DNA of 51,340 nt from Marinilabiliaceae bacterium UBA5213 (GTDB lineage Bacteria; Bacteroidota; Bacteroidia; Bacteroidales; Marinilabiliaceae): assembly GCA_002412555.1 (NCBI GenBank), contig DHVH01000305.1:1-51340 (forward strand), written 5' to 3'. The position numbers were made by a program, and so were the translations under genes. This document shows positions 31,029 through 38,811 of the stretch, piece by piece. Position 1 is the stretch's first letter. Every line of letters starts with the position of its first letter. A model generated the notes under the pieces. It was not told the origin of the DNA. It saw nothing but the letters and a program-made list of their open reading frames with translations, and ran no database searches.

Positions 31029-31520
31029 ATCACTATCCTCTCATTAAAATCATTTCAAAATCAAATATCATACTAAATCCTATAACTTCAAACTATAAAA
31101 ATAGTTCAATCATTCCCGCTTCGCCGGACCTCAAGCCGCAGACGCAGTTCCGATTTATCGGAAGCGCTTCCCTACCTCCCGCCTTGCGGAATTCCACTAC
31201 GCTCCACCTCCAACCCAACCAACCCTTCCCTCCCCATCAACCCTATCTACCCATCCCACCCAGTCAACCTTATCCAACCTTCCCACCCTATCTTCCATTC
31301 CCCTCTCTACCTAATAACCTCTTAACCTAATGACCTAAAAACCTCTTGACCTAATAACCTCTTGACCTAATGACCTAATAACCCATCCCTCCCTTCCCCC
31401 AAATATTATCGCCCCCCCTTGTAACTTTTCCACCCCCTCCCAAGTCCTATCAACAAAAGAGAACCGGAGCGCACAATCAAAAAACGCAAATAATAAATTA
31501 ACCAAATAAATAACCATCTC
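31029..31520. other. 492-base intergenic region rich in repeats
   Basis: Between the divergent LLM oxidoreductase and outer-membrane protein genes there is no credible ORF. From left to right it holds an AT-rich stretch (31029-31110) and a GC-richer block of short palindromes (31110-31205). A C/T/A-rich tract (31205-31308), a 9-unit octamer array (31309-31380) and a second pyrimidine tract with C runs (31381-31445) follow. A possible -7 box TAACTTTT lies about 31421-31428. Confidence 0.7.
31309..31380. repeat. Nine tandem 8-bp repeats of type ACCTAATR/ACCTCTTR
   Basis: Nine consecutive octamers with no gaps: ACCTAATA, ACCTCTTA, ACCTAATG, ACCTAAAA, ACCTCTTG, ACCTAATA, ACCTCTTG, ACCTAATG and ACCTAATA, then a partial ACCC. 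The first four bases never vary. A shorter degenerate array is at 7136-7166. Confidence 0.88.
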
Positions 31521-32453
31521 ATGCCAACAAAACATACCAACACCCGCAAGTACTTCCTGCTATTGGCAGCCTTTACACTATTAACGCTCACCATTTATGG
31601 ACAGGAAGCTAAAGAAGTCCGCCAGGTAAAAGAATTGGTAACGGTAGAAGAAACTATCGACCGCACCCATGTTACCTTCCCCGGTGGTTCAGTAGAAGTC
31701 AACCACTTTAACGACACCATCACCCGCATTGCCGTCGGTCGAAGGAAGTTCGAGATTCTCGACGATTCAGAACAAGGCTCCACCAAAATCCGCATGGTTC
31801 ACGAGCCCCGCAAAGATTTCAAAGGGCACTGGGCCGGCGTGGATTTAGGACTGAACAACTTCTTTTCCCAGCCATTTGACGCGTCATTGCCTCAGTCGTC
31901 CCGTTTTATGGACCTGAACACCGGTAAATCTGTGGCAGTAGGTATCAACTTTTTTCAGCAAAGCATCGGTCTCCAAAAAAACAACAATAAGGTGGGTTTG
32001 GTGACTGGTTTAGGACTGACCTTTAACAACTACCGACTGGATTCACAGTATATTCTTGGGCGTGATGAGGCAGGAAACACCAGTTACACCATAACCGACA
32101 GGGATGTGAAAAAGAATAAACTAACCACCACCTTCCTGACTGTTCCGCTTTTATTGGAGGCTCAGATTCCCACCGGACACAGCAACAAACCCTTCTTTAT
32201 TAGTGGCGGCTTGTATAGTGGCTTCAAACTGCGCTCACACACCAAGGTGGTCTATTATGACGATGGTGGTAAAGAGAAAGAAAAATCAAGGGCCGATCTC
32301 AACGTCAACTCTTTTAAATATGGTGCCACCGTGCGCGTTGGCTACCGCTTTGTTAAGCTGTTTGCCACCTGCGACCTGAGCCAAATGTTTCAAAAAGATC
32401 AGGGACCGGAACTTTATCCATGGTCGGTGGGTTTGACCCTGGTTAACTTTTAA
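31521..32453 (+). CDS. Outer-membrane beta-barrel protein, short paralogue
   Basis: A 310-residue protein with a signal peptide (MPTKHTNTRKYFLLLAAFTL ... YGQ), a short N-terminal domain (about 30-100), and a C-terminal PorT/OmpA-like barrel from GHWAGVDLGLNNFF to the end. Barrel landmarks NKVGLVTGLGLTFNNYRLDS, FLTVPLLLEAQIPTG, KPFFISGGLYSGFKLRSHTK and QGPELYPWSVGLTL recur closely in the next gene's product. The last strand ends in an aromatic residue, as expected for BAM substrates. The next gene begins 54 bases downstream on the same strand. Function is unknown. Confidence 0.85.
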   Translation: MPTKHTNTRKYFLLLAAFTLLTLTIYGQEAKEVRQVKELVTVEETIDRTHVTFPGGSVEVNHFNDTITRIAVGRRKFEILDDSEQGSTKIRMVHEPRKDFKGHWAGVDLGLNNFFSQPFDASLPQSSRFMDLNTGKSVAVGINFFQQSIGLQKNNNKVGLVTGLGLTFNNYRLDSQYILGRDEAGNTSYTITDRDVKKNKLTTTFLTVPLLLEAQIPTGHSNKPFFISGGLYSGFKLRSHTKVVYYDDGGKEKEKSRADLNVNSFKYGATVRVGYRFVKLFATCDLSQMFQKDQGPELYPWSVGLTLVNF

Positions 32454-32470
32454 AAAACGCCATTAATAGT

Positions 32471-32478
32471 TACTTTCG
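32471..32478 (+). promoter_or_regulatory. Possible -7 box of the WG-repeat/barrel gene
   Basis: TACTTTCG, 28 bases before the ATG at 32507, matches seven of eight -7 positions. The gene may therefore be expressed both from here and by read-through. Confidence 0.4.
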
Positions 32479-32506
32479 ACACAGAACACCTTTAAAAAAA
32501 TCGGTC

Positions 32507-34030
32507 ATGAATCCATTATTATTCTTTTTAATGTTATTCCCGCTCCTATTGCAAGCACCATCGGTCTTTGCACAGAGTTCCACAGAAACACAATGGGAAC
32601 GAAAATGGGAAATGAAACCCGGCATCTTTCGCGTTCTGCTTGACGGAAAAGTGGGTATTATTGATGACAATGACCAGCTTTTGGTGCCCTGTCAGTTTGA
32701 TCAGGTGTATGGCCTGGATGACGAAAATTACGTCAAAGTATTGAGCGATTTAAAGATTGGTCTTTACCATTTAGAGCGAGGCTTAATACTTCCGGCTGAG
32801 TACGACCAGATATGGCCCTTTGAAAATGGCTTGGCTAAGGTGCTAAAGAACAAGCGGGTAGGCTATGTCAATCTAGAAGGCGCTACCATAATACCCACCG
32901 AGTACAACCATATCTGGCCCCAAAAAGATGGTATCATTAAAGTGTTGCAAAACGGCAAAAGCGGGCTGTTGGACGCCGAAGGCAACCTCCTCTTACCGGT
33001 TGAATACCAACAGATATGGCCCTTCGAAAACAACAGAGCCAAGGTCCTTAAAAACGGGAAGATAGGCTTGATTGACAATAATGGTCGCGAAGTGATTCCG
33101 CCCATTTATGATCAAATCGGCGATTTTAAGGATGGCATTGCCATGGCCACCATGGGCAACGAAAGGGTATATATCAACAGCAATGGTCAACTAACCGGAG
33201 CCCCGGCCAAAGTTGTGCCCACAACACCAGAAACCTGGAGGACAAGCCCTGACCCGGATACCACGAAGACTCCTGACAGGCATCAGCCAGCCTTAAAAAT
33301 TGGGCGTGAACAAGTTGACAACGGAGACAGCTATAGTCGTGAAATCACCATTGGGTCGTGGCCCGAGTGGCCGCAGAAAAAGAAACGCAAGCGCTTCGAA
33401 GGACATCTTTCTGGCATTAACATGGGCATCAATGGCTACTTTGATGAGGAAATGCAAGAAACCGTGCCAGCTGATTACAGTTTTATGAGCACCATTCATG
33501 AAAAATCCATCGAAGTAGGCGTTTATCCCGTGCAAAAAAACATTCGGTTGATTGGCAGTCATGTTGGACTGGTAACAGCCATTGGGCTAAAATACAACAA
33601 CTATCGCTTCGACATTGACCAGATGAGCGATATCAACGAGGTAGCAAGGCCTTGGTTTCCCGGGTTGTCGGACGAAGCCCGCATCAGCAAATCAAAATTG
33701 ACCACGCTTAACCTGAGTGTCCCACTGGTTTTTGAGGTGCAAATACCAGAAGGAAACGGCAACAACCGTCTCTATTTAAGTGGTGGCGTTGAAGGTAATT
33801 TACGAATTAAATCACATACCAAGCTGGTTTTCCGCGAGGACGGCAACCGCGACAAACGCAAAAAGAAAGACGATTTTGGGTTAAACGGACTGCGCTATAA
33901 CTTCATCGCCCGTGCCGGATACAATGATTTTGGTATTTACGCCACCTACTCACCAGTATCCTTGTTTAAAAACAACCAGGGACCCGAATTGTATCCCTAT
34001 TCGGTAGGCATATCGTTTAACTTTAACTAA
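32507..34030 (+). CDS. WG-repeat protein fused to an outer-membrane beta-barrel
   Basis: A 507-residue secreted protein. After the signal peptide (MNPLLFFLMLFPLLLQAPSV-FA) come about six WG/KWG-type repeats at residues 40-230: GKVGIIDDNDQLLVP, LKIGLYHLERGLILPAEYDQ, KRVGYVNLEGATIIPTEYNH, GKSGLLDAEGNLLLPVEYQQ, GKIGLIDNNGREVIPPIYDQ and a degenerate last one. A Pro/Thr-rich linker follows, and then a barrel (about 300-507) homologous to the preceding gene's product: HLSGINMGINGYF, VGLVTAIGLKYNNYRFD, LNLSVPLVFEVQIP and QGPELYPYSVGISF. The repeats could face outward or into the periplasm as a binding surface; this is inference. WG repeats usually occur in stand-alone secreted proteins. Confidence 0.87.
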   Translation: MNPLLFFLMLFPLLLQAPSVFAQSSTETQWERKWEMKPGIFRVLLDGKVGIIDDNDQLLVPCQFDQVYGLDDENYVKVLSDLKIGLYHLERGLILPAEYDQIWPFENGLAKVLKNKRVGYVNLEGATIIPTEYNHIWPQKDGIIKVLQNGKSGLLDAEGNLLLPVEYQQIWPFENNRAKVLKNGKIGLIDNNGREVIPPIYDQIGDFKDGIAMATMGNERVYINSNGQLTGAPAKVVPTTPETWRTSPDPDTTKTPDRHQPALKIGREQVDNGDSYSREITIGSWPEWPQKKKRKRFEGHLSGINMGINGYFDEEMQETVPADYSFMSTIHEKSIEVGVYPVQKNIRLIGSHVGLVTAIGLKYNNYRFDIDQMSDINEVARPWFPGLSDEARISKSKLTTLNLSVPLVFEVQIPEGNGNNRLYLSGGVEGNLRIKSHTKLVFREDGNRDKRKKKDDFGLNGLRYNFIARAGYNDFGIYATYSPVSLFKNNQGPELYPYSVGISFNFN

Positions 34031-34087
34031 AAATTATTAAACACTATCTGAACAATTATTCTCAATTATCGTTATTATAAGAAACAG

Positions 34088-34116
34088 TTATGCCAATGTC
34101 AATATTCATGGCATAA
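34088..34116. promoter_or_regulatory. 8-bp inverted repeat after the WG-repeat gene
   Basis: TTATGCCA (34088-34095) and TGGCATAA (34109-34116) pair perfectly around 13 bases, between the WG-repeat gene and the PAS gene. It has no T run, so it could be a weak terminator or an operator. Confidence 0.4.
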
Positions 34117-34153
34117 AAATTCGTTCAATTAATAACCTATTTATGTTAACAGT

Positions 34154-34564
34154 ATGGGAAGAATAAATGTCTTCAGAACAAAGGAAATTAAGGAAGCCAT
34201 TGAAGCCAGTCCGGCCAATGCGCAAACCATTATTGATGATGAGAAGGAGTTGGGGATCTGCGTGACGGATGAAAAAGGCAACTACGTACATGTTAACCAA
34301 CGCTACAATGAAATTTACGGCTACGCGCCCGGAGAACTGAAAGGCAAAAGCTTTAAAATAGTGGTGCCGCCCGAAAACCACGACAAGCTGCAAACAGCCC
34401 ACGATATGTTCATCAAAAATCAATATGAAATTGTTCGCTATTGGGAAGTGGTCAAAAAAGGAGGAGCACGCATTCAGATTCAAGCTGCAGCGGCCTTTTT
34501 CGACAATATTTTGGGCGCTAACGGCAAAGGACGCAAAGTCACTTTTGCCTATTACGAAGCATAA
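34154..34564 (+). CDS. Stand-alone PAS-domain protein
   Basis: A 136-residue cytoplasmic protein consisting mostly of one PAS fold (about 30-130). It shows KELGICVTDEKGNYVHVN, then RYNEIYGYAPGELKGKSFK, VVPPENHDKLQTAHDMF and FFDNILGANGKGRKVTFAYYE. It carries no kinase, cyclase or DNA-binding partner domain, so it would act by protein-protein contact or as a ligand or redox sensor for another protein. It stands alone, closed by a strong terminator. No cofactor residue can be named with confidence. Confidence 0.85.
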   Translation: MGRINVFRTKEIKEAIEASPANAQTIIDDEKELGICVTDEKGNYVHVNQRYNEIYGYAPGELKGKSFKIVVPPENHDKLQTAHDMFIKNQYEIVRYWEVVKKGGARIQIQAAAAFFDNILGANGKGRKVTFAYYEA

Positions 34565-34578
34565 TGAAATATGGAATT

Positions 34579-34622
34579 AAATAGAGAAGGCCCGATTGAA
34601 ATCAATCGGGCCTTCTCTATTT
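34579..34622. terminator. Long perfect hairpin terminator after the PAS gene
   Basis: A 21-bp perfect inverted repeat (34579-34599 with 34602-34622), central sequence GGCCCGATTGAAATCAATCG, with A-rich left and T-rich right flanks. It can act in both directions. Confidence 0.9.
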
Positions 34623-34668
34623 AAATAAAAAGCCTTAATTTGGGGGATATAATTAAAAATCCTGCGCT

Positions 34669-34920
34669 ATGTCCACCGACCTAAAAGAATTACTTATTAT
34701 CCCAGACCGCCCTTTAGCTGAGGAGATTCAACGAGAAATGGAAGAAGCAGGTATATATTCCCTGCTACGATCCGACAACCCAGCAGCCTCAGTCATGTCC
34801 ATCTACGGAGGTCCTTCCGTATCTGAGTCCATCACCATTTTGGTGCATGAGGACATGCATGATCGGGCCATCGGATTTATCCAGACTAGTCCCTATTGGG
34901 AGCTACTAAGCAGCGAATAA
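34669..34920 (+). CDS. DUF2007-like small protein
   Basis: An 83-residue soluble protein. The pattern LKELLIIPDRPLAEEIQREMEEAGIYSLLRSDN ... GGPSVSESITILVHEDMHDRAIGFI matches the DUF2007 'putative signal transducing protein' fold, a GlnB-like small alpha/beta domain. Its role is unknown. It lies between the PAS terminator and the convergent pseudogene remnant (23-base gap). A TTAATTTG box (7/8 match) lies about 30 bases upstream. Confidence 0.72.
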   Translation: MSTDLKELLIIPDRPLAEEIQREMEEAGIYSLLRSDNPAASVMSIYGGPSVSESITILVHEDMHDRAIGFIQTSPYWELLSSE

Positions 34921-34943
34921 GAAAGCCTAAAAGGGACCAAAGT

Positions 34944-35318
34944 CTATTCTTTGCCTTTTCCTTCCAGTTTGTCAATCAAGTTGTATTTAGCTTGCCTGGT
35001 CAACCACCTTTCTCTGGCAAACTTCTGCATATCGGTTATGGTATCTTTCTCATCAACGATTTCCAGGCCAAGCAAGGTTTCGATGATATCTTCCATAGTT
35101 ACAATACCGTCAACCCCTCCATATTCGTCAACAATAAGCGCAATATGCTCCTTTCTTTCCAACAGTTTTTACCAAAGGGTAGGTAACCACAATCATTGCC
35201 CTCAGTCCTGCTTGACCATCAAAAAGGACTGGGGCGTAGACAGCAGCACCGATTCCATGATAGAACATAAGAAAGAAACGACTAAAGCCAGTAATAAATA
35301 AACAATTAACGTTACCAT
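34944..35318 (-). pseudogene. CNNM/CorC (hemolysin-like, DUF21-CBS) remnant with internal deletions
   Basis: Three pieces of one family appear in order on the reverse strand. The first starts at the ATG 35316-35318: MVTLIVYLLLALVVSFLCS and on to ESVLLSTPQSFLMVKQD then a stop, the normal beginning of a DUF21 protein. The second, in another frame, reads AMIVVTYPLVK, which resembles the end of the DUF21 domain. The third, again shifted, reads LLERKEHIALIVDEYGG, VDGIVTMEDIIETLLGLEIV and on to DKLEGKGKE, the second CBS motif and normal C-terminus. A complete protein is about 350 residues; only about 120 remain, so two segments were lost. It cannot make the transporter-like protein. Confidence 0.82.
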
Positions 35319-35374
35319 TTTTTTCTTCAAATTTACAACTTGTTATGCTGCTGCTTACTTCCGTTCGCACTCCA

Positions 35375-35947
35375 TTATACAAATAAAACGCCCCGGAATG
35401 CCCGGGCAGCGTAATAAGATTGAGCACCATTGTGATATACAAAAACTTGTCCGTACCGAAAATCCCCGAAAATGGCACCACCGGCTTCCCTGATATCTGG
35501 AGGGGTTAACAGCCAACTGGAGGTTTTGGTGTCGAAAGGTCCTACCTTTTGCAGAAATCGATACTGCTCCTCTGTTAAAACCTCAATGCCCATTTCCGCT
35601 GCCATGTCCAAAGCGGTATGGGCAGGCGGATGGTCCTTCCTGGATTCCAGTCCGGCCCGATCGTAACATACGCTTCTGCGTCCTTTGGGACTTTCAGCGG
35701 AACAATCCATAAAAATATATTCGCCCGACTTTTCATCAAAACCTACGACATCCGGTTCACCACCGGTACGCTGCATTTCATGGAGTGACCAAAGCTTTGG
35801 CGCATTCACCAGAAGTCTTTTAAGGATCAATTCCCAATCAAGATTAGGATGCCGCTTTGGATGGGCAGCAAACCGATCCTGCAGCACTTTAATCAATTCT
35901 ACCTGCTGGGGTTCAGATAAAGTCCCATTTTTGTCCTTTCCTACCAT
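35375..35947 (-). CDS. DUF4256 family protein
   Basis: A 190-residue soluble protein of the DUF4256 family. Conserved blocks visible are QQVELIKVLQDRFAAHPKRH, LDWELILKRLLVNAPKLWSL, MQRTGGEPDVVGFDEKSGEY, FMDCSAESPKGRRSVCYDRA, ALDMAAEMGIEVLTEEQYRF and FDTKTSSWLLTPPDIREAGG, with the tail QVFVYHNGAQSYYAARAFRG. The family has no established activity. The frame extends ten codons into the upstream ccsBA gene, but the ATG at 35945-35947, seven bases after the ccsBA stop, is preferred. It may be co-transcribed with ccsBA. Confidence 0.9.
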   Translation of the reverse strand: MVGKDKNGTLSEPQQVELIKVLQDRFAAHPKRHPNLDWELILKRLLVNAPKLWSLHEMQRTGGEPDVVGFDEKSGEYIFMDCSAESPKGRRSVCYDRAGLESRKDHPPAHTALDMAAEMGIEVLTEEQYRFLQKVGPFDTKTSSWLLTPPDIREAGGAIFGDFRYGQVFVYHNGAQSYYAARAFRGVLFV

Positions 35948-35954
35948 GGTATAG

Positions 35955-38678
35955 TTATTTTGTAACTGGATTTTCATGGTCTTGTATTACGCGGTTGCCC
36001 TTGATCTTCCGCATCTTGGCCTCATTGATTTGTGACCACACAATCAACACCCCAAAAACAGCCAGGGTGTAGTAAACAAATACCGGGATGGGCACAGGAT
36101 CACCACCCGCGTAGGAGTGCATACCTGCCAGGTAGTAATTAACGCCCAAATAGGTCATGATCACCGAACTAAAGGTCAGCATAGCGGCCGTGTTAAAGGC
36201 CAGCTGGCCTTTAAGGCCGGGGATCATGCGCATGTGCAGGACAAAGGCATACAAAACGATGGTGATGAGTGACCAGGTTTCTTTGGGATCCCAGCCCCAG
36301 TAACGGCCCCACGATTCGTTGGCCCAAACGCCACCAAGGAAGGAACCGATGGTCATGAGGTACAAACCGGCCGTTAAGGACATTTCATTGACAGAGGTCA
36401 GCTCTGTAATGGTGAGTTGCAGTCGCTCAAAGTTGCGCGCATTGCGCAAAATCACAATTAGCAGACTCAGAAATCCCAGCAAAGCGCCTAAGGCCAAAAA
36501 TCCATACCCGGCAGTAATGATGGAAACATGCAGGGTAAGCCAATACGACTGTAACACAGGCACCAGATTGGTGATTTGTGGATTCATCCAGCTCAGGTGG
36601 GCAATCATCAGCACCAAACCCGTAAACAATCCGGAAATGGGAAGTATCATGGTGCTTTTGCGCACAAAAACAAAGGCAGCGAATAGGATCGTCCACCCGA
36701 TAAATATCATCGACTCATAGCCATTGCTCCAGGGCGCATGACCGCCCAATACCCAGCGTAAAGCCATTCCAAAAGTGTAATAGATAAAGCCGCCCAACAG
36801 CAAAACAAAGCCAATGCGCATCACCCATTTAAAATCCAGACGCGGTTTCAGCAAAGAAACAAATTGAAACAAGAGCAATAGGGCACCAATTCCAAAAAAA
36901 TAAGTGGATAACCACAGGAAAATACTCAGTCGATTATACAGCAGCTCCAAATTCAATAGCGTATCAGAAGGCAGCAACGCTTCAGAATGGCTCTCCTGAT
37001 AATCCCGGATTTTCACCAGTTGCGCAGAAGCCCTTTCCTGCTCCCCCATGCGCACCGCATCGATGAACTCGCGCAAAGCCCCGGTAACAAAAAGACTGTC
37101 GGCCGTGGACAATGTTTGCGGTTGTGAAGTGGGTGTGTACCACGGCAACATTAGATCCTGGGAAGATGGAAAAATGCGGTGCAGCTGACCCAGTTGCGTA
37201 ACATAAAAAACGTTGACCTGCTCATCGATTTTGATCAGCTCCTGTTCCATCTTGTTGCGCTCTGCCGGACTCTTGCGATGGGCGGCATCCACCATCTGGT
37301 GGAGTCGGTAGTGGCGGTTGGCATCAAAAAAATCGACAAAAGCAGCTTTCTTATCTGTGACCCCTAAAATTTCCCTTAGCTGAGGATTTTTAACTGTAAT
37401 CAGTGGCGTTGTTTGCCACTCGCCAGGATGCGTGAAAAAACCCAAAACCATCTGATCGGCCGTCATCCCCTGAAAACTGTGGTGTTTAACCAATTTAAGA
37501 GCGATCTCCTGGTGCAAAGAATTGAGCGGTTTAATACGCCCCCCCCTGTCCTGTACCCAAATGGATCCAAATTCGGCGGACAATGCCTTATCTGGTACTG
37601 GCGGTGCTTGACTCGCTGCACCTTGCGCCGCACCCAACATCAAAAACAACAACATCACCGAAACTATACTTTTTCGCTTTCGATGGGTGCGATCTACCTG
37701 ATGCATCAAGGCTCTGAAGCGCGTACCCGGTGCGAACAAAGCCCAAAACATACTCAGGGTCATCAAAAAATACCCTAGGTAAGTCACAATGGTCCCGGTA
37801 CCATCGTGGTTGACCGATAGCACAGTGCCCTTCTCATCCTGGTCATAAGAGCTCTGGTACAGTCGGTATCCTTTGTAATTAAGAATGTTATTCATGAACA
37901 CCGAGTGATTTTCCTCCACAGCATTGGCTGCATCAAATAGCGTCACCTCACTTTTATAACCTGAGGGACTCTCAGAACCGGGATACCTGTCCAGGATAAA
38001 ACGATTCAGGCGCACACTAAAGGGCAGTTCAATGGGCTTGGCGCCAAACCGTGCCCGAAAGCGGCCACCCGGCAACTCGAGCACGGCCGCATCGCCTATG
38101 GCGTTGCGGTTACCCTGCACCATCAAGTGCTGCGTTTCTCCTTTGTGGACTACCTCCAAAACCAACTTCTCGTCCTTAAAAGCAATACTTCTGACTTTAA
38201 GTTTTTCATCTCCTGCCCTCAAAGTGGCCTTGAAGGCATGCGGCGTAGCAGGTGAAAGATAGGCCGGCACCGAAATCAGATCCGTTTCCTCACCCGATTG
38301 CCACTCGGCGGTAACATGCGGATCATAAGAAAACATGATGTTTTCCGTCTCCCCTTCCCGAATGTGCAACAAGCCCTCATAACCAATATAGCGCGTAATA
38401 GCAGCGCCTGCCAATATGATGAAAAAAGACAGGTGAAACAGCAAGACTGAAATCTTTTCCTTGCGCCACATTTTAAAGCTGAAAATATTACCCAGCATAT
38501 TAATGGCCAGCAAAAGCATGATCAACTCAAACCACCATGCATTGTAAACCAAAAACTTGGCGGCGGGCGTGCCGTAGTCGTTTTCAACAAAAGTGGCCAT
38601 GGCCATGGCAGCCGCCCAAATAATAAATAAACCACCCATCATCCATGGGGCTGAGAGAATTTTAACAATTTGCTTCAT
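35955..38678 (-). CDS. ccsBA: Fused cytochrome c assembly protein CcsBA (ResB-ResC)
   Basis: A 907-residue integral membrane protein that carries heme across the membrane and attaches it to apocytochrome c (System II). The N-terminal half is ResB/CcsB-like: helices near 10-30, 45-65 and 78-98, then a large periplasmic domain (about 100-570) with a helix near 300-320. The C-terminal half is CcsA/ResC with eight helices and the periplasmic WWD heme-binding motif in WGRYWGWDPKETWSL near residue 820. The family's external histidines lie in the flanking loops. The fusion is the standard Bacteroidota and epsilonproteobacterial form. No other cytochrome c genes are adjacent. Confidence 0.94.
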   Translation of the reverse strand: MKQIVKILSAPWMMGGLFIIWAAAMAMATFVENDYGTPAAKFLVYNAWWFELIMLLLAINMLGNIFSFKMWRKEKISVLLFHLSFFIILAGAAITRYIGYEGLLHIREGETENIMFSYDPHVTAEWQSGEETDLISVPAYLSPATPHAFKATLRAGDEKLKVRSIAFKDEKLVLEVVHKGETQHLMVQGNRNAIGDAAVLELPGGRFRARFGAKPIELPFSVRLNRFILDRYPGSESPSGYKSEVTLFDAANAVEENHSVFMNNILNYKGYRLYQSSYDQDEKGTVLSVNHDGTGTIVTYLGYFLMTLSMFWALFAPGTRFRALMHQVDRTHRKRKSIVSVMLLFLMLGAAQGAASQAPPVPDKALSAEFGSIWVQDRGGRIKPLNSLHQEIALKLVKHHSFQGMTADQMVLGFFTHPGEWQTTPLITVKNPQLREILGVTDKKAAFVDFFDANRHYRLHQMVDAAHRKSPAERNKMEQELIKIDEQVNVFYVTQLGQLHRIFPSSQDLMLPWYTPTSQPQTLSTADSLFVTGALREFIDAVRMGEQERASAQLVKIRDYQESHSEALLPSDTLLNLELLYNRLSIFLWLSTYFFGIGALLLLFQFVSLLKPRLDFKWVMRIGFVLLLGGFIYYTFGMALRWVLGGHAPWSNGYESMIFIGWTILFAAFVFVRKSTMILPISGLFTGLVLMIAHLSWMNPQITNLVPVLQSYWLTLHVSIITAGYGFLALGALLGFLSLLIVILRNARNFERLQLTITELTSVNEMSLTAGLYLMTIGSFLGGVWANESWGRYWGWDPKETWSLITIVLYAFVLHMRMIPGLKGQLAFNTAAMLTFSSVIMTYLGVNYYLAGMHSYAGGDPVPIPVFVYYTLAVFGVLIVWSQINEAKMRKIKGNRVIQDHENPVTK

Positions 38679-38811
38679 ATGCGAAAAAATATAGCGTCAA
38701 CGAAAGAATGTAAATATATAACTTCTTCGCGAAAAGCCTAAATTTGACGCATTGACAAATATTTTGTTTTTTTGCAGGCGTTATCCAACTAAAACTAAAC
38801 CGAAAAAACTC

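Noticed and set aside
30950..31330. 126-codon proline-rich forward ORF
   Set aside because: It starts inside the LLM oxidoreductase and reads through the C-rich tract; the Pro runs are a composition artefact.
38694..38750. Inverted repeat GCGTCAA ... TTGACGC between ccsBA and the porin gene
   Set aside because: Seven bases with a 43-base spacer are not convincing as a single site; kept out of the feature list.
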